From the NCBI RefSeq assembly GCF_018402175.1, contig NZ_JAGYJK010000013.1:23484-87483 (forward strand): a stretch of DNA of 64,000 bases, in the 5' to 3' direction. The notes beneath the pieces are model-generated. The model was not told the DNA's origin and searched no databases. It was given only the letters and a program-made list of their open reading frames with translations. Made by a program: the position numbers and the translations under genes. Below, piece after piece: positions 36,849-45,783 of this stretch. Numbering within the stretch: the first letter of the stretch is position 1; each line of letters starts with the position of its first letter. The DNA is from Yoonia sp. (lineage in GTDB: Bacteria; Pseudomonadota; Alphaproteobacteria; Rhodobacterales; Rhodobacteraceae).

Positions 36849-37760
36849 ATGAGCGTTATGTCCGATCATCAGCTAAACCGTACCGCACGCCGCTGGCCAG
36901 AGCCGCAGGCGATCCTGTGGTTGATCAAGCCTGTCACATGGTTCCCGCCAATGTGGGCACTGCTGTGCGGAATCGTATCTTCGGGCGCGGCCTTTACCGG
37001 AAACTGGACCCTTATTCTGCTGGGTATCCTGCTGGCTGGCCCGATTGTCTGCGGCATGAGTCAGGCCGCCAATGACTGGTGCGACCGGCACGTCGACGCG
37101 ATCAACGAACCGGACCGGCCGATCCCGTCAGGGCGGATCCCGGGGCGCTGGGGCCTGTGGATCGCGCTGGCGATGACGGGGCTGGGGTTGGGTGTCGGCT
37201 ATACCTTGGGGCCGTGGGTCTTTGGCGCGACGATTATGGCGGTGCTGGCGGCATGGGCCTATTCGGCCGAACCCGTGCGCGCCAAGAAATCAGGCATCTG
37301 GGGGCCGGCTTTGTGTGGGTTGGCATATGAGACGCTGCCATGGATCACGGGGGCTGCGATCCTGACATCGGGCGCGCCAAGTGTTTCCGTCATCGTGATC
37401 GCCGTCCTTTACGGGCTGGGCGCGCATGGGATCATGACGCTGAACGATTTCAAGGCGGTCGAAGGAGACCGCGCCATGGGCCTGCGATCCTTGCCCGTCA
37501 CGCTAGGGCCTGACCGCGCGGCGCGTGTCGCCTGCTGGGTGATGGCGGTGCCGCAGGTTGCGGTGATCGGATTGCTTGTTACGTGGGGCTTTGCCTTCCA
37601 TGCGCTGGGCATCGCCGCCATGCTGGCCGTGCAACTGGCCGCGATGCGGGTGCTGCTGCGCGATCCTTTGGGCAAGGCGCAATGGTACCAAGGCATGGGC
37701 ATCCTGTTCTATATCAGCGGCATGATGATCGCCGCCTTTGCACTGGGGGCGATGGGATGA
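36849..37760 (+). CDS. bchG: Chlorophyll/bacteriochlorophyll a synthase
   Basis: A 303-residue UbiA-family prenyltransferase that esterifies bacteriochlorophyllide a with geranylgeranyl diphosphate. The first Asp-rich motif is NDWCDRHVDAINEPDRPIPS (about 75-94) and the second is NDFKAVEGDRAMGLRSLPVT (about 199-218). About eight hydrophobic helices place it in the inner membrane. ATG at 36849 or 36858 could be the start. The stop overlaps the next gene by ATGA, and tandem PpsR sites lie upstream. Confidence 0.95.
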   Translation: MSVMSDHQLNRTARRWPEPQAILWLIKPVTWFPPMWALLCGIVSSGAAFTGNWTLILLGILLAGPIVCGMSQAANDWCDRHVDAINEPDRPIPSGRIPGRWGLWIALAMTGLGLGVGYTLGPWVFGATIMAVLAAWAYSAEPVRAKKSGIWGPALCGLAYETLPWITGAAILTSGAPSVSVIVIAVLYGLGAHGIMTLNDFKAVEGDRAMGLRSLPVTLGPDRAARVACWVMAVPQVAVIGLLVTWGFAFHALGIAAMLAVQLAAMRVLLRDPLGKAQWYQGMGILFYISGMMIAAFALGAMG

Positions 37761-39037
37761 ACCTGACTTGGGTCCAGATTATCCGGCTGGGTCTGGTGCA
37801 GATGGCGCTGGGCGCGATCGTCGTGTTGATGACATCGACACTGAACCGGCTGATGGTCGTTGAACTGGCCCTGCCTGCGGTGATACCGGGCCTGCTGGTG
37901 GCGCTGCATTACGGTGTGCAGATGTCGCGGCCCAAATGGGGCCATGCATCGGACGCAGGCGGGCAGCGCACGCGCTGGATCATCGGCGGGATGGTCGCGC
38001 TGGGCGCTGGTGCCCTGGCTGCGACGGTCGGGCTGATAGTGCTGGAAGCCTCGATTCTATGGGGCATGGTTCTGTCCATCGCCGCCTATGCGCTGATCGG
38101 CGTCGGCGTCGGCGCGTCGGGCACATCATTGCTGGCACTGCTGGCGACCACGACCGCACCACAGCGCCGCGCGGCTGCGGCGACGATCACATGGCTGATG
38201 ATGATCTTCGGGATCGCCATGACCGCAGGCATCGTCGGCGCGCTGATCGACCCTTACACCCCGCTGCGCCTGATCGAAATTGTCGCAGCCGTCGTCGTGA
38301 TCGCCATCGCCGTCACTTGTCTGGCGGTCTGGGGCATCGAACGGGGCCTGAAAGTCACCCGCGAACCCGACCCTACCCCGTTCCGCGAAGGGCTGGCCGA
38401 GGTTTGGGCCGAACCAAAGGCGCGCAATTTCACCCTGTTCGTCTTTCTGGCGATGACCGCCTATTTTATGCAGGAACTGATCCTTGAACCCTATGCAGGG
38501 CTGGTTTTCGGCCTGACACCCGGACAGACCACATCGCTATCGGGCGCGCAGAACGGCGGCGTGTTTCTGGGCATGCTGACCGTGGGCATCATGGCAACGG
38601 GGTTGAAAATCGGGGCTTTGCGCAACTGGGTCATAGCGGGCTGTCTGGGCTCGGCGGGCGCGCTGGCCATCATCACGCTGCTGGGGCCCGTCGGTCCGGG
38701 CGCGCCGATTGTACCTGCGGTCGTCACCTTGGGCTTTTTCAACGGCATGTTCGCTGTCGCGGCCATCGGGTCGATGATGGCGCTGGCCGGACAAGGCCGT
38801 GAGCGGCGTGAAGGCACACGGATGGGTCTTTGGGGCGCGGCGCAAGCCATCGCCGCCGGTTTCGGCGGGCTGATGGGGGCGGCGATGGCCGATGTCCTGC
38901 GCCTGCCGCTGACCGATACCCAAGCCTTTGGCACGGTGTTCCTGTTCGAAGCCAGCCTTTTCATTGCGGCCGCTGTCATGGCCGCCAAGATCATGGACCG
39001 CAAGATGCCGTCCGCAACCCTCGTTCCGGGAGAATAG
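37757..39037 (+). CDS. PucC/Bch2-like major facilitator protein
   Basis: A 426-residue MFS-like protein of the BCH family (PucC/LhaA/Orf428 group), thought to assist light-harvesting complex assembly or pigment delivery. About twelve hydrophobic helices; the start MNLTWVQIIRLGLVQMALGA and the loop GVQMSRPKWGHASD are typical of the group. The R. capsulatus equivalent in the same place is Orf428, close to this length. ATG at 37757 overlaps the bchG stop; the longer upstream frame is antisense-like in bchG. Confidence 0.92.
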   Translation: MNLTWVQIIRLGLVQMALGAIVVLMTSTLNRLMVVELALPAVIPGLLVALHYGVQMSRPKWGHASDAGGQRTRWIIGGMVALGAGALAATVGLIVLEASILWGMVLSIAAYALIGVGVGASGTSLLALLATTTAPQRRAAAATITWLMMIFGIAMTAGIVGALIDPYTPLRLIEIVAAVVVIAIAVTCLAVWGIERGLKVTREPDPTPFREGLAEVWAEPKARNFTLFVFLAMTAYFMQELILEPYAGLVFGLTPGQTTSLSGAQNGGVFLGMLTVGIMATGLKIGALRNWVIAGCLGSAGALAIITLLGPVGPGAPIVPAVVTLGFFNGMFAVAAIGSMMALAGQGRERREGTRMGLWGAAQAIAAGFGGLMGAAMADVLRLPLTDTQAFGTVFLFEASLFIAAAVMAAKIMDRKMPSATLVPGE

Positions 39038-39040
39038 CCA

Positions 39041-40222
39041 ATGCAATATGATGTCGTCGTCGTAGGTGCGGGGCCTTCCGGGGCCACTGCCGCAGAAGAT
39101 CTCGCCCGTTCCGGCCACAAGGTCGCGTTCATCGACCGTGAAGGCCGGATCAAGCCCTGTGGCGGTGCAATCCCACCCCGCCTGATCGCGGATTTCTTTA
39201 TCCCCGACGACCAGATCGTCGCCAAGGTGAACACCGCGCGGATGATCTCGCCCACCGGGCGTCAGGTCGATATCCCTATTGAAAACGGCTATGTCGGCAT
39301 GGTGGACCGCGAACATTTCGACGCATTCCTGCGGCAACGCGCGCAGGATGCGGGCGCGCACCGCTATGCCGGCACGTTCACCAAGATCACCCGCGATGCG
39401 GATGGCACCCATGTCGTCTATCGCGACAAGATCAGCGGCAATGACATGCAGCTGACGACGAAACTGGTGATCGGCGCCGATGGCGCGCGGTCCAATGTCG
39501 CGCGCGCGGAAATCAAGGATGGCGACAAGATTCCCTATGTGATCGCCTATCACGAGATTATCGAGGCCCCTGCCGCCAATGCGACCTATGATCCGCTGCG
39601 CTGTGATGTGGTCTATGACGGGCGCATCTCGCCCGATTTTTATGGCTGGGTTTTCCCGCATGGGGCGCAAGCGAGCGTCGGCATGGGGTCGATGCTGAAA
39701 TCTGTCGATGTCAAACAGGCGACCGCCGATCTGCGCGCGGCATCCGGCCTGACCGATTGCAAGACGATCCGCCGCGAAGGTGCGCCAATCCCTCTCAAAC
39801 CGCTGGATTGCTGGGACAATGGCCGCGATGTCGTGCTGGCCGGTGATGCGGCGGGTGTTGTGGCGCCGTCATCCGGCGAAGGCATCTATTATGCGATGGT
39901 GGGCGGGCGTGTTGCGGCAACAGCGGCGGCGGCCTGTCTTGCCTCCGGCAGGGTCAAGGATTTGCAATTGGCGCGCAAATTGTTCATGCGGGAACACAAA
40001 CAGGTGTTCCGCGTTCTGGGGGCGATGCAGAACGCCTATTACCGCAGCGATGAACGGCGCGAACGGTTCGTGTCCCTGTGTCATGATGTCGACGTGCAAA
40101 AGCTGACGTTCGAGGCATATATGAACAAAAAACTGGTAAAGGCCCGCCCCATGGCGCATTTGAAAATCGGGATCAAGAATCTCGCGCATCTGACGCGGCT
40201 GGTGTCGCCGCTGCGGACGTGA
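39041..40222 (+). CDS. bchP: Geranylgeranyl diphosphate/geranylgeranyl-bacteriochlorophyll reductase
   Basis: A 393-residue FAD-dependent reductase that hydrogenates the geranylgeranyl tail to phytyl. The FAD motif VVVGAGPSGATAAEDLARSG is at the N-terminus, GRIKPCGGAIPPRLI follows, and the second FAD segment is LAGDAAGVVAPSSGEGIYYA. Length is that of BchP. It starts 3 bases after the pucC-like stop, and its own stop overlaps idi. Confidence 0.95.
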   Translation: MQYDVVVVGAGPSGATAAEDLARSGHKVAFIDREGRIKPCGGAIPPRLIADFFIPDDQIVAKVNTARMISPTGRQVDIPIENGYVGMVDREHFDAFLRQRAQDAGAHRYAGTFTKITRDADGTHVVYRDKISGNDMQLTTKLVIGADGARSNVARAEIKDGDKIPYVIAYHEIIEAPAANATYDPLRCDVVYDGRISPDFYGWVFPHGAQASVGMGSMLKSVDVKQATADLRAASGLTDCKTIRREGAPIPLKPLDCWDNGRDVVLAGDAAGVVAPSSGEGIYYAMVGGRVAATAAAACLASGRVKDLQLARKLFMREHKQVFRVLGAMQNAYYRSDERRERFVSLCHDVDVQKLTFEAYMNKKLVKARPMAHLKIGIKNLAHLTRLVSPLRT

Positions 40223-40752
40223 CGATCATGATCCCGGCCTGGGTGAACGGCAGATTGCAACCGGTGGAAAAGCTGGAGGCGCATCAGCGCGGCTTGAAAC
40301 ACAAGGCCGTCAGCGTTTTCGTAATGAACCGGGGGCGGGTGCTGATTCAGCAACGTGCGCTGGAAAAATACCACACGCCGGGGCTGTGGGCGAATACCTG
40401 CTGCACCCATCCCGAATGGGACGAGGACTCCGCCGCCTGCGCGCTGCGGCGTCTGGACGAGGAATTGGGGATTACCGGCCTGTATCCGACACACCGCGAC
40501 CAGATCGAATATCGTGCCGATGTCGGCAATGACCTGATCGAACATGAACTGGTCGAGGTTTATGTCGCCGATGCGCCGAACAATCTGCGCATCACCCCCA
40601 ACCCGACCGAGGTGATGGCAACCCGCTGGGTGGATTTTTATGACCTGTCGGCAGATGTGACGCGCCACCCCGAACATTATACCCCATGGCTGCAAATCTA
40701 TCTGCGTGATTATCAGGATGCGATCTTTGGCGATCTGATGCGCGCGGTCTGA
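40219..40752 (+). CDS. idi: Isopentenyl-diphosphate delta-isomerase type I
   Basis: A 177-residue Nudix-fold enzyme converting isopentenyl to dimethylallyl diphosphate, which supplies geranylgeranyl diphosphate for pigments. The active-site Cys is in TCCTHP, the Nudix-like helix is CALRRLDEELGI, and the C-terminal catalytic segment has EHELVEVYVADA. GTG at 40219 overlaps the bchP stop (GTGA); ATG at 40228 is an alternative. It closes the bchG operon, as orf176 does in R. capsulatus. Confidence 0.92.
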   Translation: MTIMIPAWVNGRLQPVEKLEAHQRGLKHKAVSVFVMNRGRVLIQQRALEKYHTPGLWANTCCTHPEWDEDSAACALRRLDEELGITGLYPTHRDQIEYRADVGNDLIEHELVEVYVADAPNNLRITPNPTEVMATRWVDFYDLSADVTRHPEHYTPWLQIYLRDYQDAIFGDLMRAV

Positions 40753-40809
40753 CCCCTTTCCGTCAGCGCCCAAAGGGTGTTTATGGGCATGACAGGAAAG
40801 GGCCGTTTT

Positions 40810-41334
40810 ATGTGGGTTTTCGGATATGGGTCGCTGTTGTGGAACCCCGGCTTTATGCCGGTGCGGCGCGTCACTGCGCGCCTGCCGGATTATCACCGCA
40901 GCTTCTGCATGCTGTCGATCCATCATCGCGGCACGCCCGACCATCCGGGCCTTGTGCTGGCGTTGGACCATCAGCCCGGCGGGCAATGCACGGGTGTTGC
41001 GTTTCAAGTCGCACCGCAGGACGAAGTCACCGTCCTGGCGATGCTGCGCGAACGCGAATTGGTGTCATCGGCCTATGTCGAACAAGAGGTGCCGCTGATC
41101 TGCGACACGGGTGACCGGATCACGGCGCTGGCCTATGTCGTGGACCGCACCCATATCCAGTATTGCCAGTTCGATCTGGAACAGCAGGCGCAGATGATCG
41201 CCCATGCGACGGGCGGGCGCGGGCCGAATACCGAATATCTTTACAACACTGTCACCCATCTGGCCGAGATCGGGATCAAGGATGCCAATATGGCATGGCT
41301 GGCAGACAGGGTCCGTGCCCTGACAGCAACATAA
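40810..41334 (+). CDS. ChaC-type gamma-glutamylcyclotransferase
   Basis: A 174-residue gamma-glutamylcyclotransferase-fold enzyme, probably degrading glutathione to 5-oxoproline and Cys-Gly. The binding loop FGYGSLLWNPGF is at the N-terminus; VTARLPDYHRSFCM and the catalytic Glu region YVEQEVPL follow. ATG at 40810 has AGGAAAGGG seven bases upstream, so it is preferred over upstream ATGs. It follows idi by 57 bases. Confidence 0.9.
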   Translation: MWVFGYGSLLWNPGFMPVRRVTARLPDYHRSFCMLSIHHRGTPDHPGLVLALDHQPGGQCTGVAFQVAPQDEVTVLAMLRERELVSSAYVEQEVPLICDTGDRITALAYVVDRTHIQYCQFDLEQQAQMIAHATGGRGPNTEYLYNTVTHLAEIGIKDANMAWLADRVRALTAT

Positions 41335-41422
41335 GATCACCATGATTTTGTTTGGGTTGGTCCCCATACCGCCCTATGCTGCTATGGGTGCAGTGAACGA
41401 CCCCAGATAAGGATGTACCTGC

Positions 41423-42571
41423 GTGTCAGACAAAAGGGTAGCCAAGGCAGCGCCGCAGTTTTCCCAGCCGATCCGCCAGCTTTTGTTCATGTTGATCGTG
41501 ATTGGACTGGTGAGCGCGGGGATATACCTTGGCCTTGATCAGATCACCGCGATCTATCTGTCCAATCCCTATCTGAACGGGGTGATCCTGGGCGTTTTCG
41601 TGCTAGGCGTGTTGTCGTGTTTCAATCAGGTCTTTCTGCTGATGAACTCGGTCCGCTGGATCGAGCTGTTCGCGCGCGAAACCGGCGGGCATAGCTTTAC
41701 AGCCGCACCGTCCTTGCTGGCGCCATTGGCCACATTGCTGCGGTCGCGCGGCGCGCGGACGCAGGTTTCGTCAAGCTCCGGCCGGTCGATCCTCGATTCT
41801 GTCGCCCAGCGCATCGACGAAGATCGCGAGATCACGCGCTACATCGGGAACGTGCTAATCTTTCTGGGGCTTTTGGGAACATTCTATGGCCTGGCCACCA
41901 CCGTTCCTGCATTGGTGGAAACGATCCGGTCGCTAAACCCCGGTGACGGCGAATCCGGTGCCGATATCTTTGGCCGATTGCAGACCGGTCTGGAAAACCA
42001 GTTGGGTGGGATGGGCACCGCCTTTTCCAGCTCTTTGTTGGGGTTGGCGGGGTCTTTGGTGGTTGGCTTGCTGGAACTTTTCGCAGGGCATGGACAAAAT
42101 CGGTTCTACCGCGAACTAGAAGAATGGATGTCCACCATCACCCGCGTCGGTATTGACGGCGACGACAGCGCTGGCACGGGCGGGGCCGCAACCACGGCGA
42201 TGGTCGAACAGATGGGCGAAGTGATGGACACAATCCAGCTGCTTCTGGCGCAGAACGAGGCAGATCGCGCCGCCACTGACAACCGCTTCCAAGCACTGGC
42301 CGAGGCGATCACCACGCTGATGCAGGTCGCAACCACGCAAGACACATCCGCCTATCTGGCCCGCGTGGCCGAGGGACAGGCCGCGCTGATCCAGAAACTG
42401 GACGACAGCGGGATGGACGGGATCGATGCCGAAAGCCGTATGCGGCTGCGGTCGATCGACGTACAATTGCTGCGGATACTCGAAGAGCTTTCCGCCGGTC
42501 GGCAAGAAAGCATCGGCGCTTTGCGGCGTGATCTCGCCACGCTTGCCAGCGCGATACGGGACAGAGGCTGA
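41423..42571 (+). CDS. MotA/TolQ/ExbB-family proton-channel protein with long cytoplasmic tail
   Basis: A 382-residue inner-membrane protein with transmembrane segments at about 19-38, 50-74, 140-163 and 196-222. The last two carry the ExbB/MotA pattern (FLGLLGTFYGLATT, LGGMGTAFSSSLLGLAG) that forms the ion channel with the partner's TM helix. About 160 residues after the last helix form a Ala/Leu/Glu-rich, probably coiled-coil cytoplasmic tail, much longer than in ExbB or TolQ. GTG at 41423 follows AAGGA. It is 3 bases from the MotB/OmpA-like partner. Cargo or function is unknown. Confidence 0.85.
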   Translation: MSDKRVAKAAPQFSQPIRQLLFMLIVIGLVSAGIYLGLDQITAIYLSNPYLNGVILGVFVLGVLSCFNQVFLLMNSVRWIELFARETGGHSFTAAPSLLAPLATLLRSRGARTQVSSSSGRSILDSVAQRIDEDREITRYIGNVLIFLGLLGTFYGLATTVPALVETIRSLNPGDGESGADIFGRLQTGLENQLGGMGTAFSSSLLGLAGSLVVGLLELFAGHGQNRFYRELEEWMSTITRVGIDGDDSAGTGGAATTAMVEQMGEVMDTIQLLLAQNEADRAATDNRFQALAEAITTLMQVATTQDTSAYLARVAEGQAALIQKLDDSGMDGIDAESRMRLRSIDVQLLRILEELSAGRQESIGALRRDLATLASAIRDRG

Positions 42572-42574
42572 TCC

Positions 42575-44176
42575 ATGGCGCTGAGCCGCAGATCATCCAA
42601 CCGTTTTCAAAACGCGATCTGGCCGGGTTTCGTGGATGCGATGACCGGCATCCTGTTGGTGCTGATGTTCGTACTCAGCATTTTCATGGTGATCCAGTTC
42701 ACGCTGCGCGAAACCATCACGGGGCAGGAATCGGAACTTGACCTGCTGGCGGGCGAAATGGCCGCGCTTGCCACGACGCTTGGGCTGGAACGCGACCGGA
42801 CGGCGACGCTTAGTGCCGATCTTGACGCAGCCAGTGCGCAAGCGGCCCAGCAGGCCAACCAGATCGCCAGCCTGATCGCGCAGCGCGCAGCGCAGGATCA
42901 GGCGCTGGCACAGGCGCAGAACCAGATCACCGGTTTCGAGGCGCAGATCGCGGGGCTGCTGGCAGACCAGCGGCAGGCGCGCGACACGATTTCGGGGATG
43001 GAGGCCGCGCAAGACCAGTTGCTGTCTGAACAAGAGGCATTGAACCTTGCCCTTGCGCAGGCGCGTGATGAAATCGATTCAAATGCCGAGACCGCGCGCC
43101 TTGCTGCCGCGAGGCGTGAGGCATTGGAAGCCTTGATCGCCGATCTTGAAACCGCACGGGACGAAAGCGCAGCCCGGGCCAGCACCCTTGAGGCAGAGCG
43201 CCTTGCAGATGCCGCCGCCGTCGCCGCCCTGCGCGCACGGCTGGAAAACGCGGATGCCGAATTGACAGCCATGACCCTGAACCTGGAACGCCAGCGCCGC
43301 GAGGCCGAGGAAACGCTGACTCTGCTTGCCGCCGCCCGCACGGCGCAGGCCGGCCTGGCCGCCGAAAGCACCGAGGCCCTGAGCGAAGCAGAACGCCAGG
43401 CCGCCCTGCTTGCCACCGCCAATGCCGCCCTGTCCGAACAAAAGGCCCAATCCGACGCCAGCCAGCGGCAGGTTGCCGTTTTGAACGAACAGATCCTTGC
43501 GCTGCGCAATCAGGTGGGCAATCTACAAAGCCTGCTGAACATTGCCGAAGATTCAGACCGTGCAGCACAGGTTCAAATCGAAACGCTCGGCGCGCAGTTG
43601 AACACCGCCCTTGCACGCGTAGTGTCCGAGGAACGCCAGCGCATTGCGCTGGAACAGGCCGAACGCATCAGGCTCGAGGCCGAGGCCGCCCGCCTACAGG
43701 CAGAGGCCGAAAACCTCGAGCGGTTCCGGTCGGATTTCTTTGGTCAGCTGCGGCAGGTGCTGGAAGGCCAGGACCGGATCAGGATCGAAGGTGACCGCTT
43801 CGTGTTCTCCTCCGAAGTCCTGTTCGAAGTCGGGCGCGCCGACCTGTCACCGCAGGGGCGCGACGAAATCGCCAATGTCGCGGGTATTCTGAACGACATC
43901 GCCGACGACATCCCTGACGGGATCGACTGGATCATCCGCGTGGACGGGCATACCGATGACAACCCGATCGCCGCCGGCGGCCGCTTTGCGGACAACTGGG
44001 AGTTAAGCCAAGCGCGTGCGCTGTCCGTAGTGCGGTTCATGGTCGAGGATTTGGGTATCCCACCAATGCGGCTGGCCGCCAATGGGTTTGGCGAATACCA
44101 GCCGCTGAACGCAGCGGATACGGCACAAGCGCGCGCCCAAAACCGCCGGATCGAGCTGAAGCTGACCGAAAGGTAG
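42575..44176 (+). CDS. MotB/OmpA-like peptidoglycan-binding protein with long coiled coil
   Basis: A 533-residue bitopic protein: a short cytoplasmic N-terminus, one transmembrane helix at about 18-42 with the essential Asp21 (PGFVDAMTGILLVLMF), an about 350-residue Ala/Glu/Gln-rich coiled coil in the periplasm, and a C-terminal OmpA domain (about 394-533) with VDGHTDDNPIA, ARALSVVRFM and AQNRRIELKLT for peptidoglycan binding. It is the stator-type partner of the upstream ExbB-like gene, so the pair is predicted to be an ion-driven 5:2 motor anchored to peptidoglycan. Its role is unknown. Confidence 0.88.
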   Translation: MALSRRSSNRFQNAIWPGFVDAMTGILLVLMFVLSIFMVIQFTLRETITGQESELDLLAGEMAALATTLGLERDRTATLSADLDAASAQAAQQANQIASLIAQRAAQDQALAQAQNQITGFEAQIAGLLADQRQARDTISGMEAAQDQLLSEQEALNLALAQARDEIDSNAETARLAAARREALEALIADLETARDESAARASTLEAERLADAAAVAALRARLENADAELTAMTLNLERQRREAEETLTLLAAARTAQAGLAAESTEALSEAERQAALLATANAALSEQKAQSDASQRQVAVLNEQILALRNQVGNLQSLLNIAEDSDRAAQVQIETLGAQLNTALARVVSEERQRIALEQAERIRLEAEAARLQAEAENLERFRSDFFGQLRQVLEGQDRIRIEGDRFVFSSEVLFEVGRADLSPQGRDEIANVAGILNDIADDIPDGIDWIIRVDGHTDDNPIAAGGRFADNWELSQARALSVVRFMVEDLGIPPMRLAANGFGEYQPLNAADTAQARAQNRRIELKLTER

Positions 44177-44308
44177 GGGCGGGCATCCCTCTTGTGCGAC
44201 TTGCACCAAAGGCTTGGACCCAAGACCGTGCACCACCAAACTGGCGGAGCAAGACACCAAGAAGCATCCTATGAGTTTCAGGAAACAGAATCCGCTGTTC
44301 ACTGCCGC

Positions 44309-44345
44309 TTGCCGCGCTCGAACGTGAAAAGCGGCAATCGGTTTT
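44309..44345 (+). terminator. Weak hairpin after the motor operon
   Basis: TTGCCGC, 15-base loop, GCGGCAA, then TCGGTTTT. It could terminate the ExbB/OmpA-like operon, though it is 132 bases past the stop. Confidence 0.35.
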
Positions 44346-44365
44346 GACGTATTTCCCGAAACGTC

Positions 44366-45550
44366 CTAAGCAAAAACCAACGGCTGCGCATTGCGTTGAT
44401 GGCGCGAGACAAGATTGCGCGCCGGCCTTCCAGTCACGACAGGGCGGGCAAAAGCAGCCGTTTCTTTTTCCATGTCTGGAAACAGCTCAAGAAGCTCGTT
44501 GCGCGTCGCGATATCAAGGCTGCGCAGCACCATAGGTCCAAGATAGAAACTTTCCATCGGTGCGCCTTCGGCCAAAACGATCCGGTGCGCGTCAAACATC
44601 AGATGGATGTAATCGACTTCCGCAATGTCGTCTGCGCGCGCGATACCTTCCAGACCGACAAGGTCTTTGGCCGCGACTAGCACCTCGTCAGCGTCGAACA
44701 TCCGTTGGGCGATACGCGAACGGATCAAGACCCGGTGCTGCGGCGACACCATCATATCCCGCTTTGGCAAACCAGCGCCAAGCGCGCCGGCACTGATGCG
44801 AACGGGGCGCCATTTCGGTATGCGGGACAAGACGTCGGAACTGATATGGCGCCGACCGACCCATCGCAATGTCTGCAGCCCCGCATCACAGGTAACAATG
44901 CGATCACCCGGGACCAATTCCTCGATCAGGCGCGGGCCGGTGTCGGTTTCGATCAATGTGCCCGCAGCAAAGCACAGAGGGAAAAAGCCGGTTTTCAGGA
45001 CAGGTGCCGCAACGCCAGCCCCAAGGTTCACATCGTTGGAATAAGGGTTAAATGCAGTCGGCCCCTCGCGTACGCCGCCACCATCGCGTTGCCAGGGATT
45101 GAAAGCTCCAGGATAGTCGTTGCCAACCGAAATCAGGGTAAAGGTTGTTCCGATCGGCGGCGGCCCGACCCATTGCTGGGTGACCGGATTCCAGCCTTCG
45201 GACATGACACTGCCGTTATACAGGGAATCCGTCAGAACGCCGACCTTTACCTTGCCGACAAAATAATCAATGCCGTTGCTGTCGCGGACGATAAAACCGT
45301 AATCCATTTCGATCGATGCGCCGGAACCAAAGCTGTGTCCGCTGATCGTATAGGACTGCGACAACCCCCTTGCCGCAGTGGGACTGTCTGCGAGCCCATC
45401 GCCGCGGACGGTCACGACCTGCCCCGATTCAGGGTTTCTAAGCGTTATCTGGTCACCTGTTTTGGCTTTTCCCAGGTTGTCACTTTTGTTGAGCATGCCA
45501 CGCGGATCATCCCATGCGTCGCGGTTGAACAAGTAAAAACTGTAAGACAT
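44366..45550 (-). CDS. Hint-domain protein (Rhodobacteraceae type)
   Basis: A 394-residue protein whose middle and C-terminus form a Hint (hedgehog/intein) domain: CFAAGTLIETDTGPRLIEEL starts with the splicing-type Cys, GDRIVTCDAGLQTLRWVGRR follows, and VSPQHRVLI carries the block-B-like His. The N-terminal 190 residues contain Gly/Asn-rich, likely beta-structured sequence. Such proteins are common in Rhodobacteraceae and often accompany RTX-like secreted proteins; the role is unknown. No signal peptide is obvious. ATG at 45550 is used. Confidence 0.85.
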   Translation of the reverse strand: MSYSFYLFNRDAWDDPRGMLNKSDNLGKAKTGDQITLRNPESGQVVTVRGDGLADSPTAARGLSQSYTISGHSFGSGASIEMDYGFIVRDSNGIDYFVGKVKVGVLTDSLYNGSVMSEGWNPVTQQWVGPPPIGTTFTLISVGNDYPGAFNPWQRDGGGVREGPTAFNPYSNDVNLGAGVAAPVLKTGFFPLCFAAGTLIETDTGPRLIEELVPGDRIVTCDAGLQTLRWVGRRHISSDVLSRIPKWRPVRISAGALGAGLPKRDMMVSPQHRVLIRSRIAQRMFDADEVLVAAKDLVGLEGIARADDIAEVDYIHLMFDAHRIVLAEGAPMESFYLGPMVLRSLDIATRNELLELFPDMEKETAAFARPVVTGRPARNLVSRHQRNAQPLVFA

Positions 45551-45727
45551 CAAACGCCTCCTAGAGCCAACACTAAGAGAAAAAACTTAAAAATCTCTTT
45601 CGAGGCGAAAGCGCGTCCATTCTGAGAAAAATTTTGTAATGGAATGCCATGTCACCATGCAAAAGTCGCCTGCCTGTGGCAATTGTCGGTCCGATCAGAA
45701 CGCGCGTCATGCAGACAGTCGCCCAAC

Positions 45728-45760
45728 AAAAACGGGCGCCAGCATCACGCCAGCGCCCGC
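45728..45760 (-). terminator. Intrinsic terminator of the pyrimidine uptake operon
   Basis: On the minus strand GCGGGCGC, imperfect inner stem with a short loop, then GCGCCCG and TTTTTG. It is 24 bases after the binding-protein stop. Confidence 0.8.
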
Positions 45761-45783
45761 ATTGCTCGTCATGATAGGTCAGA

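Noticed and set aside
37583-37756. Upstream extension of the PucC-like protein
   Set aside because: It overlaps the bchG reading frame; ATG at 37757 matches the known family start.
41423-44176. A complete Zorya defence system
   Set aside because: Only ZorA/ZorB-like architecture is present; no ZorC, ZorD or ZorE gene is adjacent, and the neighbours are ChaC and a Hint protein. This pair may simply be a conserved envelope motor.
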